Made by a program: the position numbers and the translations under genes
Part shown: one piece after another, positions 33,876 to 42,856 of the stretch
How positions within the stretch are numbered: position 1 is the first letter of the stretch
Layout of the letters: each line of letters starts with the position of its first letter
The notes under the pieces: model-generated
The model's input: the letters and a program-made list of their open reading frames with translations, nothing else
What the model was told of the DNA's origin: nothing
Database searches by the model: none
Origin: Compostimonas suwonensis
Lineage (GTDB): Bacteria > Actinomycetota > Actinomycetes > Actinomycetales > Microbacteriaceae
Length of the DNA stretch: 64,000 bases
Assembly (NCBI RefSeq): GCF_002797855.1
Contig: NZ_PGFB01000002.1
Span: 62,001-126,000 of the forward strand
Direction: 5' to 3'

Positions 33876-35969
33876 CTACAGAGAGGCCAGCGAATCCTTG
33901 GCTGCGGCGACTGCTGCTTCGGTGGTGATCCCGAACTCGCGGAACAGGGTCTTGTAGTCGGCCGATGCGCCGAAGTGCTCGATCGACACGCTGCGGCCGT
34001 GGTCGCCCACGTAGCTCCTCCAGGTCAACGCCAAGCCGGCCTCGATCGATACCCGCGCCTTGATCGCTGTGGGCAGAACCGACTCCCGGTACTCCTCGCT
34101 CTGCTCGGCGAACCACTCGAGGCTCGGCGCCGAGACGACGCGTGCGTTGACGCCCTCGCCCTTGAGCACCTCGCGGGCCTCCACGGCGATCTGCAGCTCG
34201 GAGCCCGTGGCGATGAGGATCACGTCGGGGGTTCCGCTCGGAGCCTCGGCGAGCACGTACGCGCCCTTCGAGACGTTCTTCGCCGAGGCGAAGACCTCGC
34301 CGGATGCCTCGCCCTCACCGCGCTCGAACACCGGGATGTTCTGGCGGGTCAGGGCGATGCCTGCCGGGCCCTCGCGGCGTTCGAGCATCGTCTTCCAGGC
34401 CCAGCCGACCTCGTTCGCGTCGCCGGGGCGCACGACGGCGAGCCCGGGGATCGCGCGCAGGGTGCTGAGCTGCTCGATCGGCTGGTGCGTCGGGCCGTCT
34501 TCGCCGAGCGCGACGGAGTCGTGCGTCCAGACGAAGATCGACGGCACCTTCATGAGCGCGGCGAGACGCACCGCCGGGCGCATGTAGTCGCTGAAGATGA
34601 GGAAGGTGCCGCCGAAGGGGCGGGTCTTGCCGTGCAGCACGATGCCGTTGAGGATCGCGGCCATCGCGTGCTCGCGGATGCCGAAGTGCAGCACACGGCC
34701 GTAGGGGTTGCCCGACCACTCGTGCGTCGAGTGCTCGGTGGGCACGAACGACGCCGCGCCCTCGATCGTCGTGTTGTTCGACTCGGCGAGATCGGCCGAT
34801 CCGCCCCAGAGCTCGGGGATGACGGGGCCGAGGGCCGCGAGCACCTTGCCGGAGGCCGCGCGGGTCGAGACGTCTGTGCCGGCCTCGAAGACGGGGAGGG
34901 CCTCGTCGACGCCTTCGGGGAGCGCGCCGGACTCGATGCGGTCGAAGAGCGCCTTGCGCTCGGGGTTGGCCGCGGCCCAGGCGTCGAAGGCGACGTTCCA
35001 CTCCGCGTGCTCCGCCTGACCGCGCTCGACGGCCTTGCGGGTGTGCTCGATGACCTCGTCTGCGACCTGGAAGGTCTGCGCGGGGTCGAAGCCGAGCACC
35101 TCTTTGACGGCGGCGAGCTCGTCGGCGCCGAGGGCCGATCCGTGGATCTTGCCCGTGTTCTGCTTCTTCGGGCTCGGCCAGCCGATGATCGTCTTGAGGA
35201 TGATGAGCGAGGGCTTGTCGGTCACGGCCTTGGCGGCCTCGATCGCGGCGTAGAGCTCCTCGACGTCTTCCGTGTAGACACCCGTCTTCTTCCAGTCGAC
35301 GACCTGCACGTGCCAGTGGTAGGCCTCGTAGCGGGCGCGCACGTCTTCGGTGAAGGCGATGTTGGTGTCGTCTTCGATCGAGATCTGGTTGCTGTCGTAG
35401 AAGGCGATGAGGTTGCCGAGCTGCTGGTGGCCGGCGAGCGACGAGGCCTCGCTCGTGACGCCCTCCTCCATGTCGCCGTCGCCGGCGATCACGTAGACGA
35501 AGTGGTCGAAGGGGCTCGTCCCGGCATCGGCGTCGGGATCGAAGAGACCGCGCTCGAAGCGGGAGGCGTAGGCGAATCCGACGGCCGAGGCCAGACCCTG
35601 GCCGAGCGGTCCTGTCGTGATCTCGACGCCCTTGGTGTGGCCGTACTCGGGGTGGCCCGGTGTGAGCGAGCCCCAGGTGCGCAGCGCCTTGAGGTCGTCG
35701 AGCTCGAGGCCGTAGCCGCCGAAGTAGAGCTGCACGTACTGCGTGAGCGAGCTGTGGCCGACGGAGAGGATGAAGCGGTCGCGACCGATCCAGTCCATGT
35801 CCGAGGGGTCGCGGCGCATGACCTTCTGGAAGAGCAGGTAGGCGGCGGGGGCGAGGCTCATCGCCGTGCCCGGGTGCCCGTTTCCGACCTTTTCGACGGC
35901 ATCTGCCGCGAGGACGCGAGCCGTGTCTACTGCTTTGCTGTCAATGGGATCCCATTGGAGAGCTGCCAC
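33876..35969 (-). CDS. tkt: Transketolase
   Basis: A 697-residue thiamine-diphosphate enzyme. The cofactor site is visible as [14 protein letters not shown] with the downstream YDSN; the substrate side shows [18 protein letters not shown] and [18 protein letters not shown]; the pyrimidine domain has the [18 protein letters not shown] and [18 protein letters not shown] stretches. The GTG at 35969 has AGAAGGG 10 nt upstream. A consensus TATAAT on the minus strand at 36133-36138 would give a leader of about 155 nt. It is the first gene of the six-gene operon. Confidence 0.97.
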   Translation of the reverse strand: MAALQWDPIDSKAVDTARVLAADAVEKVGNGHPGTAMSLAPAAYLLFQKVMRRDPSDMDWIGRDRFILSVGHSSLTQYVQLYFGGYGLELDDLKALRTWGSLTPGHPEYGHTKGVEITTGPLGQGLASAVGFAYASRFERGLFDPDADAGTSPFDHFVYVIAGDGDMEEGVTSEASSLAGHQQLGNLIAFYDSNQISIEDDTNIAFTEDVRARYEAYHWHVQVVDWKKTGVYTEDVEELYAAIEAAKAVTDKPSLIILKTIIGWPSPKKQNTGKIHGSALGADELAAVKEVLGFDPAQTFQVADEVIEHTRKAVERGQAEHAEWNVAFDAWAAANPERKALFDRIESGALPEGVDEALPVFEAGTDVSTRAASGKVLAALGPVIPELWGGSADLAESNNTTIEGAASFVPTEHSTHEWSGNPYGRVLHFGIREHAMAAILNGIVLHGKTRPFGGTFLIFSDYMRPAVRLAALMKVPSIFVWTHDSVALGEDGPTHQPIEQLSTLRAIPGLAVVRPGDANEVGWAWKTMLERREGPAGIALTRQNIPVFERGEGEASGEVFASAKNVSKGAYVLAEAPSGTPDVILIATGSELQIAVEAREVLKGEGVNARVVSAPSLEWFAEQSEEYRESVLPTAIKARVSIEAGLALTWRSYVGDHGRSVSIEHFGASADYKTLFREFGITTEAAVAAAKDSLASL

Positions 35970-36132
35970 TGGAAATTGACCCTTCTGATCACACGGAGGC
36001 AGATTCGTAACAACCGATATCGCCCCCTATCGAGGTGTAGCGCGCCGTGGTCGTCATCGGCTCCGTCAAGACGCACAAGAACCCCGGGCGGGGAATTCGG
36101 CTTGTATGCCTCGACAGCTGGCGGGCACCACA

Positions 36133-36138
36133 ATTATA
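36133..36138 (-). promoter_or_regulatory. -10 element of the tkt operon
   Basis: A perfect TATAAT on the minus strand, the only full consensus -10 I noticed in the window. It fits high expression of the pentose-phosphate operon and implies a leader of about 155 nt. Confidence 0.6.
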
Positions 36139-36220
36139 GGTACCGCACAGCGGACGCCGCTCTTGTGCTGACATGAAATGTGGGCAAACGCGGCCGGGGA
36201 TGGCGCGGTTTCCGATGTTC

Positions 36221-36226
36221 TAGAAT
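36221..36226 (+). promoter_or_regulatory. -10 element of ctaB
   Basis: TAGAAT, 30 nt before the ctaB ATG; the short leader contains the ribosome site GAGGAG. Confidence 0.45.
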
Positions 36227-36256
36227 CAAGGGACATCCCCGGTCGTTAGAGGAGTA

Positions 36257-37177
36257 ATGGACGTAGCCGTAGACAGCCGTGTCGAGACCGACAAGATCGG
36301 CCTGGCGCGAAAGATCAAGGCGTACATCGCCCTCACGAAGCCGCGGGTCATGGAGCTGCTGCTCGTGACCACGATCCCCGTCATGATCCTCGCGCAGGGC
36401 GGCATCCCCGACGTCTGGCTCGTGATCGCGACGGTCGTCGGCGGCGCGATGAGCGCGGGCTCGGCCGCGGCGTTCAACTGCTACATCGACCGCGACATCG
36501 ACCGCGTCATGAAGCGCACGCAGAGCCGGCCGCTCGTGACGGGCGAGCTGAGCGACCGCGAGGCCCTCGTCTTCGCGTGGACCCTCGGCGTCGTCTCGAC
36601 CGTCTGGCTGCTGGTGACCACCAACTGGCTCGCTGCGACGCTCTCGCTCGGCGCGATCCTCTTCTACGTCTTCGTCTACACGCTCTGGCTCAAGCGCCGC
36701 ACATCGCAGAACATCATCTGGGGCGGCATCGCGGGCTGCTTCCCGGTGCTCATCGGCTGGGCGGCGGTCACGGAGTCGCTGAGCTGGGCTCCCGTCATCC
36801 TCTTCGGCGTCGTCTTCCTCTGGACCCCGCCGCACTACTGGCCGCTCTCGATGAAGTACCGCGAGGACTACCGCTCGGTCGGCGTGCCGATGCTCGCGGT
36901 CGTGCGCGGCCGTGCCGTCGTGGGGCTCCAGGTCATCCTCTACGCGTGGGCGACGGTCGCGTGCTCGCTCCTGCTCGTCCCGGTCGTGCCCATGGGCCTG
37001 CTCTACACGGTCGTCGCGGTGGGCAGCGGCGGCTGGTTCATCTACGAGACGCACCGCCTCTACAACCGGGCGATCCGCCACGAGAAGGTCTCGCCCATGC
37101 GCGTCTTCCACGGCTCGATCAGCTATCTGACCCTGCTGTTCCTCGCGATCGCGATCGATCCGCTCCTTCCGTTCTGA
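36257..37177 (+). CDS. ctaB: Protoheme IX farnesyltransferase (heme O synthase)
   Basis: A 306-residue integral membrane prenyltransferase of the UbiA family that adds farnesyl to heme b, giving heme O for cytochrome oxidase. The first Asp-rich motif is [19 protein letters not shown] and the second is [13 protein letters not shown]. Eight to nine hydrophobic segments follow the N-terminal 30 residues. The ATG has GAGGAG 3-8 nt upstream. ctaA, which acts next in the pathway, starts 40 nt downstream. Confidence 0.96.
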   Translation: MDVAVDSRVETDKIGLARKIKAYIALTKPRVMELLLVTTIPVMILAQGGIPDVWLVIATVVGGAMSAGSAAAFNCYIDRDIDRVMKRTQSRPLVTGELSDREALVFAWTLGVVSTVWLLVTTNWLAATLSLGAILFYVFVYTLWLKRRTSQNIIWGGIAGCFPVLIGWAAVTESLSWAPVILFGVVFLWTPPHYWPLSMKYREDYRSVGVPMLAVVRGRAVVGLQVILYAWATVACSLLLVPVVPMGLLYTVVAVGSGGWFIYETHRLYNRAIRHEKVSPMRVFHGSISYLTLLFLAIAIDPLLPF

Positions 37178-37217
37178 TCATCCCGTTCTCCCGAGAGAAC
37201 ACCCCCGAGAGGACATC

Positions 37218-38177
37218 GTGCGCACCCCGTTCGCCTACCTGGCCGACCGCTACACCCTGAGCCCGCGCACCCTGCGCTGGGCCACGAGCGCGGCGCTCGT
37301 CGCGAGCATCCTCATCGTGCTCGGCGGCGGGATCGTGCGCGTGACCGGCTCGGGCCTCGGCTGCCCGACCTGGCCGGCCTGCGACACGAGCTCGCTGACC
37401 CCCACGCCCGAGCTCGGCATCCACGGCGTCATCGAGTTCACCAACCGGGCGCTCACCGGCCTGCTCTGCATCGCCGTCGGCTGGGCGATCATCGCGGCCC
37501 GCCTGCAGAAGCCGCAGAACCGCAGCCTCACCCGCCTCGCCTGGTCGCAGTTCTGGCTCGTCGTCGCGAACGCGCTCATCGGCGGCGTCACGGTGCTGCT
37601 CGAGCTCAACCCCTACGTGGTCGCCTTCCACTTCGTCGCGGCGATCGCCCTGCTCACGACCTCCGCGCTGACCTGGCACCGCGCCCATCGCGGTCAGTCG
37701 CCGGATGCCGCGCTCCCGCGTTCCGCGCGGGCGCTCAGCGTCGCGCTCGTCGCCGTGACCCTCGTGCTCATCCTCGTGGGCACGCTCGTGACGGGCTCGG
37801 GACCGCACTCGGGCGACTCCGCCGACGTGCCGAGGATGGCCTTCGACTGGGCGGGCGTCACGGTCGTGCACGGGGTGCTCGGCACCGCCACGCTCGTGCT
37901 CGCCGTCATCCTGCTGGTGGTCCTGCGGCGCACGCCGGGAGCCGAGCTCGCCCGCCAGCGCACCGTGACCTTCGTCGTCGTCGTGATCCTGCAGGCCGGG
38001 ATCGGGCTCGTGCAGTCGCTCATCGGGCTGCCCGAGGTGCTCGTGGCGCTGCACCTGCTCGGCGCGGCGCTCGTCTGGGTCGGCGTTCTGCGAGTGCTCC
38101 TCGACGTGAACCCCCAGCTCTTCGCCGAGGCCGACGGTCGCGGGGCGAAAACCGCCCAGCCGAATTTAGTGGGCTAA
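37218..38177 (+). CDS. ctaA: Heme A synthase (CtaA/COX15)
   Basis: A 319-residue membrane protein that oxidises heme O to heme A. It has about eight hydrophobic segments and conserved His residues in GIHGVIEFTNR, VAFHFVAA, VVHGVLG and VALHLLGA, the expected heme ligands of the two four-helix bundles. GGGIVRVTGSGLGCPTWPAC carries the loop Cys pair. The GTG start is preceded by GAGAGGAC. It is co-oriented with ctaB and probably in one transcript. Confidence 0.95.
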   Translation: MRTPFAYLADRYTLSPRTLRWATSAALVASILIVLGGGIVRVTGSGLGCPTWPACDTSSLTPTPELGIHGVIEFTNRALTGLLCIAVGWAIIAARLQKPQNRSLTRLAWSQFWLVVANALIGGVTVLLELNPYVVAFHFVAAIALLTTSALTWHRAHRGQSPDAALPRSARALSVALVAVTLVLILVGTLVTGSGPHSGDSADVPRMAFDWAGVTVVHGVLGTATLVLAVILLVVLRRTPGAELARQRTVTFVVVVILQAGIGLVQSLIGLPEVLVALHLLGAALVWVGVLRVLLDVNPQLFAEADGRGAKTAQPNLVG

Positions 38178-38205
38178 TTCTCTGCTTGGGCGGGTGATTC
38201 ACCTG

Positions 38206-38211
38206 TAGAAT
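38206..38211 (+). promoter_or_regulatory. -10 element of the suf operon
   Basis: TAGAAT, about 218 nt before the sufB ATG. No closer promoter-like hexamer was found, so the leader would be about 210 nt. Confidence 0.4.
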
Positions 38212-38233
38212 TCATAGTTGGTTCAAGGTGCGC

Positions 38234-38248
38234 GTACGCAACGCGTAC
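38234..38248 (+). promoter_or_regulatory. Candidate operator in the suf leader
   Basis: A perfect 6-bp inverted repeat GTACGC/GCGTAC with spacer AAC, 23 nt after the -10 hexamer. It could bind a dimeric regulator or fold as RNA; no factor is known. Confidence 0.35.
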
Positions 38249-38381
38249 AGCCGCTCTTATCGATGAGACGGCCGGGGCAACGAGGCCCGTGTCCTTGAGC
38301 ATCGCAGGTACATGCAACAGCCACCCGCACAAATCCGCCGCCCCAGGGTCCACGAGAGTGGTGCCCGGCGAGGGAATGACT

Positions 38382-38402
38382 CGGCAACGCGACACGTTGC
38401 CG
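38382..38402 (+). promoter_or_regulatory. Hairpin before the sufB ribosome site
   Basis: An 8-bp perfect stem (CGGCAACG with CGTTGCCG) and a 5-nt loop, 26 nt before the sufB ATG. It has no T-run after it, so it is not a simple terminator. Confidence 0.45.
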
Positions 38403-38428
38403 GTTAAGGGTAGGAAAACGAGGTAGAT

Positions 38429-39847
38429 ATGTCAGACATCCTGATTGACCGCCCCGAACTCGAAAGCCTTGGGCAGTACGAGTTCGGCTGGGCAGACTCC
38501 GACGCGGCGGGAGCGACCGCGAAACGCGGATTGTCGCCCCAGGTCGTTGCCGACATCTCGAAACTCAAGAACGAACCCGAATGGATGCTGCAGCGGCGCC
38601 TCAAGGCCCTGCAGATCTTCGATCGCAAGCCCATGCCGACATGGGGCGCCGACCTCTCCGAGATCGACTTCGACAACATCAAGTACTTCGTTCGCTCTAC
38701 GGAGAAGCAGGCCCAGACCTGGGAAGACCTGCCCGACGACATCAAGAACACCTACGAGAAGCTCGGCATCCCCGAGGCGGAGCGCCAGCGCCTCGTCTCC
38801 GGCGTGGCCGCGCAGTACGAGTCCGAGGTGGTCTATCACAAGATCAACGAGGAGCTCGAGGCGCAGGGCGTCATCTTCCTCGACACCGACACGGCGCTGC
38901 GCGAGTACCCCGAGGTCTTCGAGGAGTACTTCGGCAGCGTCATCCCCTCCGGCGACAACAAGTTCGCGGCCCTCAACACCTCGGTGTGGTCGGGCGGCTC
39001 CTTCGTCTACGTGCCGAAGGGCGTGCACGTCGAGATCCCGCTGCAGGCCTACTTCCGCATCAACACCGAGAACATGGGCCAGTTCGAGCGCACGCTCATC
39101 ATCGCCGACGAGGGCAGCTACGTGCACTACATCGAGGGCTGCACGGCCCCGATCTACAAGTCGGACTCGCTGCACTCCGCGGTCGTCGAGATCGTCGTGA
39201 AGAAGAACGCCCGCGTTCGCTACACGACCATCCAGAACTGGTCGAACAACGTGTACAACCTCGTGACCAAGCGGGCGACCGCGGCCGAGGGCGCGACGAT
39301 GGAGTGGATCGACGGCAACATCGGCTCCAAGGTCACCATGAAGTACCCGTCGATCTTCCTCATGGGAGAGCACGCCAAGGGCGAGACGCTCTCGGTCGCC
39401 TTCGCCGGCCCCGGCCAGCACCAGGACGCCGGGGCGAAGATGATCCACATGGCCCCGTACACGCAGTCGTCGATCGTCTCGAAGTCGATCGCACGCGGCG
39501 GTGGCCGAGCCGGCTACCGCGGCGAGGTGAGAGTGGATGCCGCGGCACACCACTCCGCGAACACCGTGCGCTGCGACGCCCTCCTGGTCGACACGATCTC
39601 GCGCTCCGACACCTACCCGGCGATCGACATCCGCGTCGACGACGTGCAGCTCGGCCACGAGGCGACCGTCTCGCGGGTGAGCGAGGAGCAGCTCTTCTAC
39701 CTCATGTCCCGCGGTCTGCCCGAGGACGAGGCCATGGCCATGATCGTGCGCGGCTTCATCGAGCCGATCGCCCGTGAGCTCCCCATGGAGTACGCACTCG
39801 AGCTCAACAAGCTCATCGAGATGGGCATGGAAGGCTCCGTCGGATGA
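38429..39847 (+). CDS. sufB: Fe-S cluster assembly protein SufB
   Basis: A 472-residue scaffold subunit of the SufBCD complex, where Fe-S clusters are built. Family stretches include [22 protein letters not shown] (read at about 187-208), the beta-helix core with [10 protein letters not shown], and the C-terminal [22 protein letters not shown]-type region (here split as [11 protein letters not shown] and [16 protein letters not shown]). GAGG lies 8 nt before the ATG. It heads sufB-sufD-Rieske-sufC-sufT. Confidence 0.97.
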   Translation: MSDILIDRPELESLGQYEFGWADSDAAGATAKRGLSPQVVADISKLKNEPEWMLQRRLKALQIFDRKPMPTWGADLSEIDFDNIKYFVRSTEKQAQTWEDLPDDIKNTYEKLGIPEAERQRLVSGVAAQYESEVVYHKINEELEAQGVIFLDTDTALREYPEVFEEYFGSVIPSGDNKFAALNTSVWSGGSFVYVPKGVHVEIPLQAYFRINTENMGQFERTLIIADEGSYVHYIEGCTAPIYKSDSLHSAVVEIVVKKNARVRYTTIQNWSNNVYNLVTKRATAAEGATMEWIDGNIGSKVTMKYPSIFLMGEHAKGETLSVAFAGPGQHQDAGAKMIHMAPYTQSSIVSKSIARGGGRAGYRGEVRVDAAAHHSANTVRCDALLVDTISRSDTYPAIDIRVDDVQLGHEATVSRVSEEQLFYLMSRGLPEDEAMAMIVRGFIEPIARELPMEYALELNKLIEMGMEGSVG

Positions 39848-39888
39848 CTTCCCCCCTCACCTCGAAAGCCTCCGCCCGTCGAAAGGAA

Positions 39889-39903
39889 ATGTCGGCTCGA
39901 TGA
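39889..39903 (+). other. Four-codon ORF (MSAR) coupled to sufD
   Basis: ATG TCG GCT CGA TGA directly follows AAAGGAA and ends in an ATGA overlap with the sufD start at 39900. The ribosome site therefore seems better placed for this mini-ORF than for sufD. It may be chance. Confidence 0.3.
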
Positions 39904-41129
39904 CGACAGCTGTCTCACCTGCCATGCCCACGAGCGAGCAGCACGGGCTGAAAGCACACAGCGACGGCGCCTGGAGCGCCGTGCCCGTGCAGACCCGTTC
40001 CGAGCGCTTCGCCTCCGTCGAGGTGTCCGACTTCCCGGCCGTCACCGGCCGGGAGGCGGTCTGGAAGTACACCCCCGTCGCGAAGCTCGCCGACCTCATC
40101 TCCGGTGAGCTCGACGGCTCCGCCTACGAGTACACCGCCACGGAGCACCCCGATCTCACGGTCGCGTGGGTCGCCCGCGACGACGCCCGCATCGGCGGCG
40201 CCGGGGTTCCCGAGGAGCGTGCGTCCGCGAACGCGTGGACGTCGTTCGACTCGGCCCTCGCGATCACGATCCGCGGCGAGGAGCAGAAGGAGCTCACGGT
40301 CAGCCGTTCGAGCCTCGGCTCCGGCGCACGCGCCGCGCACACGGTCGTCACGGCCGAGCCCTTCTCGAACGCCGTGCTCATCCTCGAGAGCTCGGGCGGC
40401 GCCCGGCTCAGCGAGAACCTCGAGATCATCGTGGGCGAGGGCGCGCAGCTCACCGTCGTCTCGGTGCAGCAATGGGACGACGACGCCGTGCACCTCGCGA
40501 GCCACTTCGCCCGGATCGCCCGCGACGCCAAGCTCAAACACGTCGTCGTCACTCTCGGTGGCGGTATCGTGCGGGTCAACCCCTCGACGCATCTCGCCGA
40601 GCAGGGGGCGGACGTCGAGGCCCTCGGCCTCTACTTCGCCGATGCCGGCCAGCACTTCGAGCAGCAGGTCTACGTCGACCACGACGCCCCCAACACCCGC
40701 AGCCGCGTGACCTACAAGGGCGCGCTGCAGGGCGAGGGCGCGCGCACGGTCTGGATCGGCGACGTGCTCATCCGCCAGAGCGCGCCGGGAACCGACAGCT
40801 ACGAGCAGAACCGCAACCTCGTGCTGAGCGAGGGCACGCGCGCCGACTCGGTGCCGAACCTCGAGATCGAGACGGGCGACATCCTGGGCGCCGGCCACGC
40901 AAGCGCGACCGGTCGTTTCGACGACGAGCAGCTCTTCTACCTGCAGTCGCGCGGCATCCGCGAAGACGAGGCCCGCCGCCTCGTCGTGCGCGGCTTCCTC
41001 GTCGAGGTCGTGCAGCAGATCCCCTCCGAGCAGTTGCGCGAGCGCCTGCTCGAGGCGCTCGAGGCGGAGCTCGCGCAGGCGCCTCTGCTCGCGGCATCCC
41101 AGCGTGCTCAGCCGGAAGCCGCGGTGTGA
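39900..41129 (+). CDS. sufD: Fe-S cluster assembly protein SufD
   Basis: A 409-residue SufB paralogue that completes the SufBC2D scaffold. The beta-helix core and the end region ATGRFDDEQLFYLQSRGIREDEARRLV are typical (seen at about 345-370). The start is put at ATG 39900 because the protein similarity begins soon after it; an upstream open frame overlaps sufB and is not used. The GAAAGGAA ribosome site is 11-18 nt away, so coupling to the upstream MSAR mini-ORF is possible. The stop overlaps the Rieske gene start. Confidence 0.95.
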   Translation: MTTAVSPAMPTSEQHGLKAHSDGAWSAVPVQTRSERFASVEVSDFPAVTGREAVWKYTPVAKLADLISGELDGSAYEYTATEHPDLTVAWVARDDARIGGAGVPEERASANAWTSFDSALAITIRGEEQKELTVSRSSLGSGARAAHTVVTAEPFSNAVLILESSGGARLSENLEIIVGEGAQLTVVSVQQWDDDAVHLASHFARIARDAKLKHVVVTLGGGIVRVNPSTHLAEQGADVEALGLYFADAGQHFEQQVYVDHDAPNTRSRVTYKGALQGEGARTVWIGDVLIRQSAPGTDSYEQNRNLVLSEGTRADSVPNLEIETGDILGAGHASATGRFDDEQLFYLQSRGIREDEARRLVVRGFLVEVVQQIPSEQLRERLLEALEAELAQAPLLAASQRAQPEAAV

Positions 41130-41461
41130 GCGACGTGACGACCCGAGTTGCCGCACTGTCGGAGCTTCCCGTGAACCAGGCCGTGCGCGTCGTCATCGAC
41201 GACGTGCCGATCGCCGTCGTGAGGGATGCCTCGGACACGGTTCACGCGATCGGCGACGTCTGCACCCACGGTGACATCTCGCTCTCCGAGGGTTTCGTCG
41301 AAGACGACACCCTCGAGTGCTGGGCTCACGGCTCGCGCTTCCAGCTGACGACGGGCAAGCCGCTGAGCCTGCCCGCCTACGAACCCGTTCCCGTCTACAA
41401 GGTGGACGTGGTCGACGGCGACGTGTTCATCGACCCCACCGTGCTGATCGAACAGCAGTGA
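41126..41461 (+). CDS. Rieske 2Fe-2S ferredoxin-like protein in the suf operon
   Basis: A 111-residue single-domain Rieske protein. The cluster ligands are Cys46 and His48 (CTH) and Cys65 and His68 (CWAH). It resembles the ferredoxin components of aromatic-ring dioxygenases, but here it lies between sufD and sufC, an arrangement known in actinobacteria. It may feed electrons to or receive clusters from the Suf machinery. GTG 41126 overlaps the sufD stop (GTGA). sufC follows after 67 nt. Confidence 0.93.
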   Translation: MSDVTTRVAALSELPVNQAVRVVIDDVPIAVVRDASDTVHAIGDVCTHGDISLSEGFVEDDTLECWAHGSRFQLTTGKPLSLPAYEPVPVYKVDVVDGDVFIDPTVLIEQQ

Positions 41462-41528
41462 CCATCGCGGTCTGACGCCGCACACGACACACGCGGCATC
41501 CACGCCACGATAGAAAGAGATAAGAATC

Positions 41529-42293
<765 letters not shown>

Positions 42294-42297
42294 CAAG

Positions 42298-42627
42298 ATG
42301 GTAACAACCCTGAGCCCCCAGAAATTCGATGAGGTCGAGGAAGCCCTCAAAGATGTCATGGATCCCGAGCTGGGTGTCAACGTCGTCGACCTGGGCCTGA
42401 TCTACGATCTCGCCTGGGATGACGACAACAGCGCCCTCATCATCCACATGACTCTCACATCCGCGGGATGCCCGCTGACCGACGTGCTCGAAGAGCAGAC
42501 CGCGGAGGCCCTCGACGGCGTCGTGGACGCGTTCCGCATCAACTGGGTGTGGATGCCGCCGTGGGGTCCCGAGCGGATCACGGATGACGGGCGCGACATG
42601 ATGCGCGCGCTCGGCTTCGCGATCTGA
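42298..42627 (+). CDS. sufT: SufT-type DUF59/MIP18 protein
   Basis: A 109-residue protein of the DUF59 (MIP18-like) family, which helps mature Fe-S proteins. The family core is VMDPELGVNVVDLGLIYDL with the conserved Cys58 in LTSAGCPLTD. It follows sufC by 4 nt. The cysteine desulfurase sufS and the scaffold/transfer protein sufU, which usually complete an actinobacterial suf operon, are not here and must be elsewhere if present. Confidence 0.93.
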   Translation: MVTTLSPQKFDEVEEALKDVMDPELGVNVVDLGLIYDLAWDDDNSALIIHMTLTSAGCPLTDVLEEQTAEALDGVVDAFRINWVWMPPWGPERITDDGRDMMRALGFAI

Positions 42628-42749
42628 TCGTCTCCCGGAGGCCCTGAGCACCTTCGAGAACATCGTCCGGCACCGACCCCGCATCGTTTCGATGGCCGTT
42701 CGGTGGTGTGCGGTGGCCGTCGTGCGGTCGGAGTTTCGCGCGGGGCAAA

Positions 42750-42755
42750 TATACT
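42750..42755 (+). promoter_or_regulatory. -10 element of the ABC-F gene
   Basis: TATACT, about 100 nt before the ATG at 42857. The leader holds a short hairpin and two sets of direct repeats. Confidence 0.5.
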
Positions 42756-42778
42756 GTTGAGTCTGCCCCCACTTTATT

Positions 42779-42840
42779 GCGCCCCTTGGCGCGCCTGCAG
42801 AACCATCACAACCTGCAGAACCGTCGAACCCCGTCGAACC
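42779..42840 (+). repeat. Hairpin and direct repeats in the ABC-F leader
   Basis: GCGCC-CCTT-GGCGC (42779-42792) can fold as a hairpin. It is followed by CCTGCAGAACC at 42794-42804 and 42812-42822 (18 nt apart) and by the tandem pair CCGTCGAACC at 42821-42840. No clear leader peptide is seen. Confidence 0.6.
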
Positions 42841-42856
42841 CCATCAGAAATGGACC

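Larger units (their letters stand above)
35970..36256. other. Divergent intergenic region with the long tkt leader
   Basis: No gene is called in these 287 nt. The tkt-side leader (about 35970-36126) holds a CCCCGCCCGGGG hairpin near 36080-36092 and has a lower GC content than the coding regions. The tkt -10 (36133-36138) and the ctaB -10 (36221-36226) are about 80 nt apart. Confidence 0.55.
38178..38428 (+). other. Long structured leader of the suf operon
   Basis: These 251 nt hold no gene. A TAGAAT hexamer (38206-38211), an inverted repeat GTACGC-AAC-GCGTAC (38234-38248), and a hairpin CGGCAACG-CGACA-CGTTGCCG (38382-38402) shortly before the sufB ribosome site are visible. No sufR repressor gene is nearby, although many actinobacterial suf operons begin with one. 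Confidence 0.55.

Noticed and set aside
32927-33928. A 333-codon plus-strand frame opposite tal
   Set aside because: It is antisense to transaldolase, and its Glu/Gly/Val/Arg runs are a composition artefact.
38250-38330. A SAM-riboswitch-like CTCTTATC start in the suf leader
   Set aside because: Only the first bases look alike; the conserved core stems and the kink-turn of SAM-I or SAM-IV could not be found, and suf genes are not usual targets.
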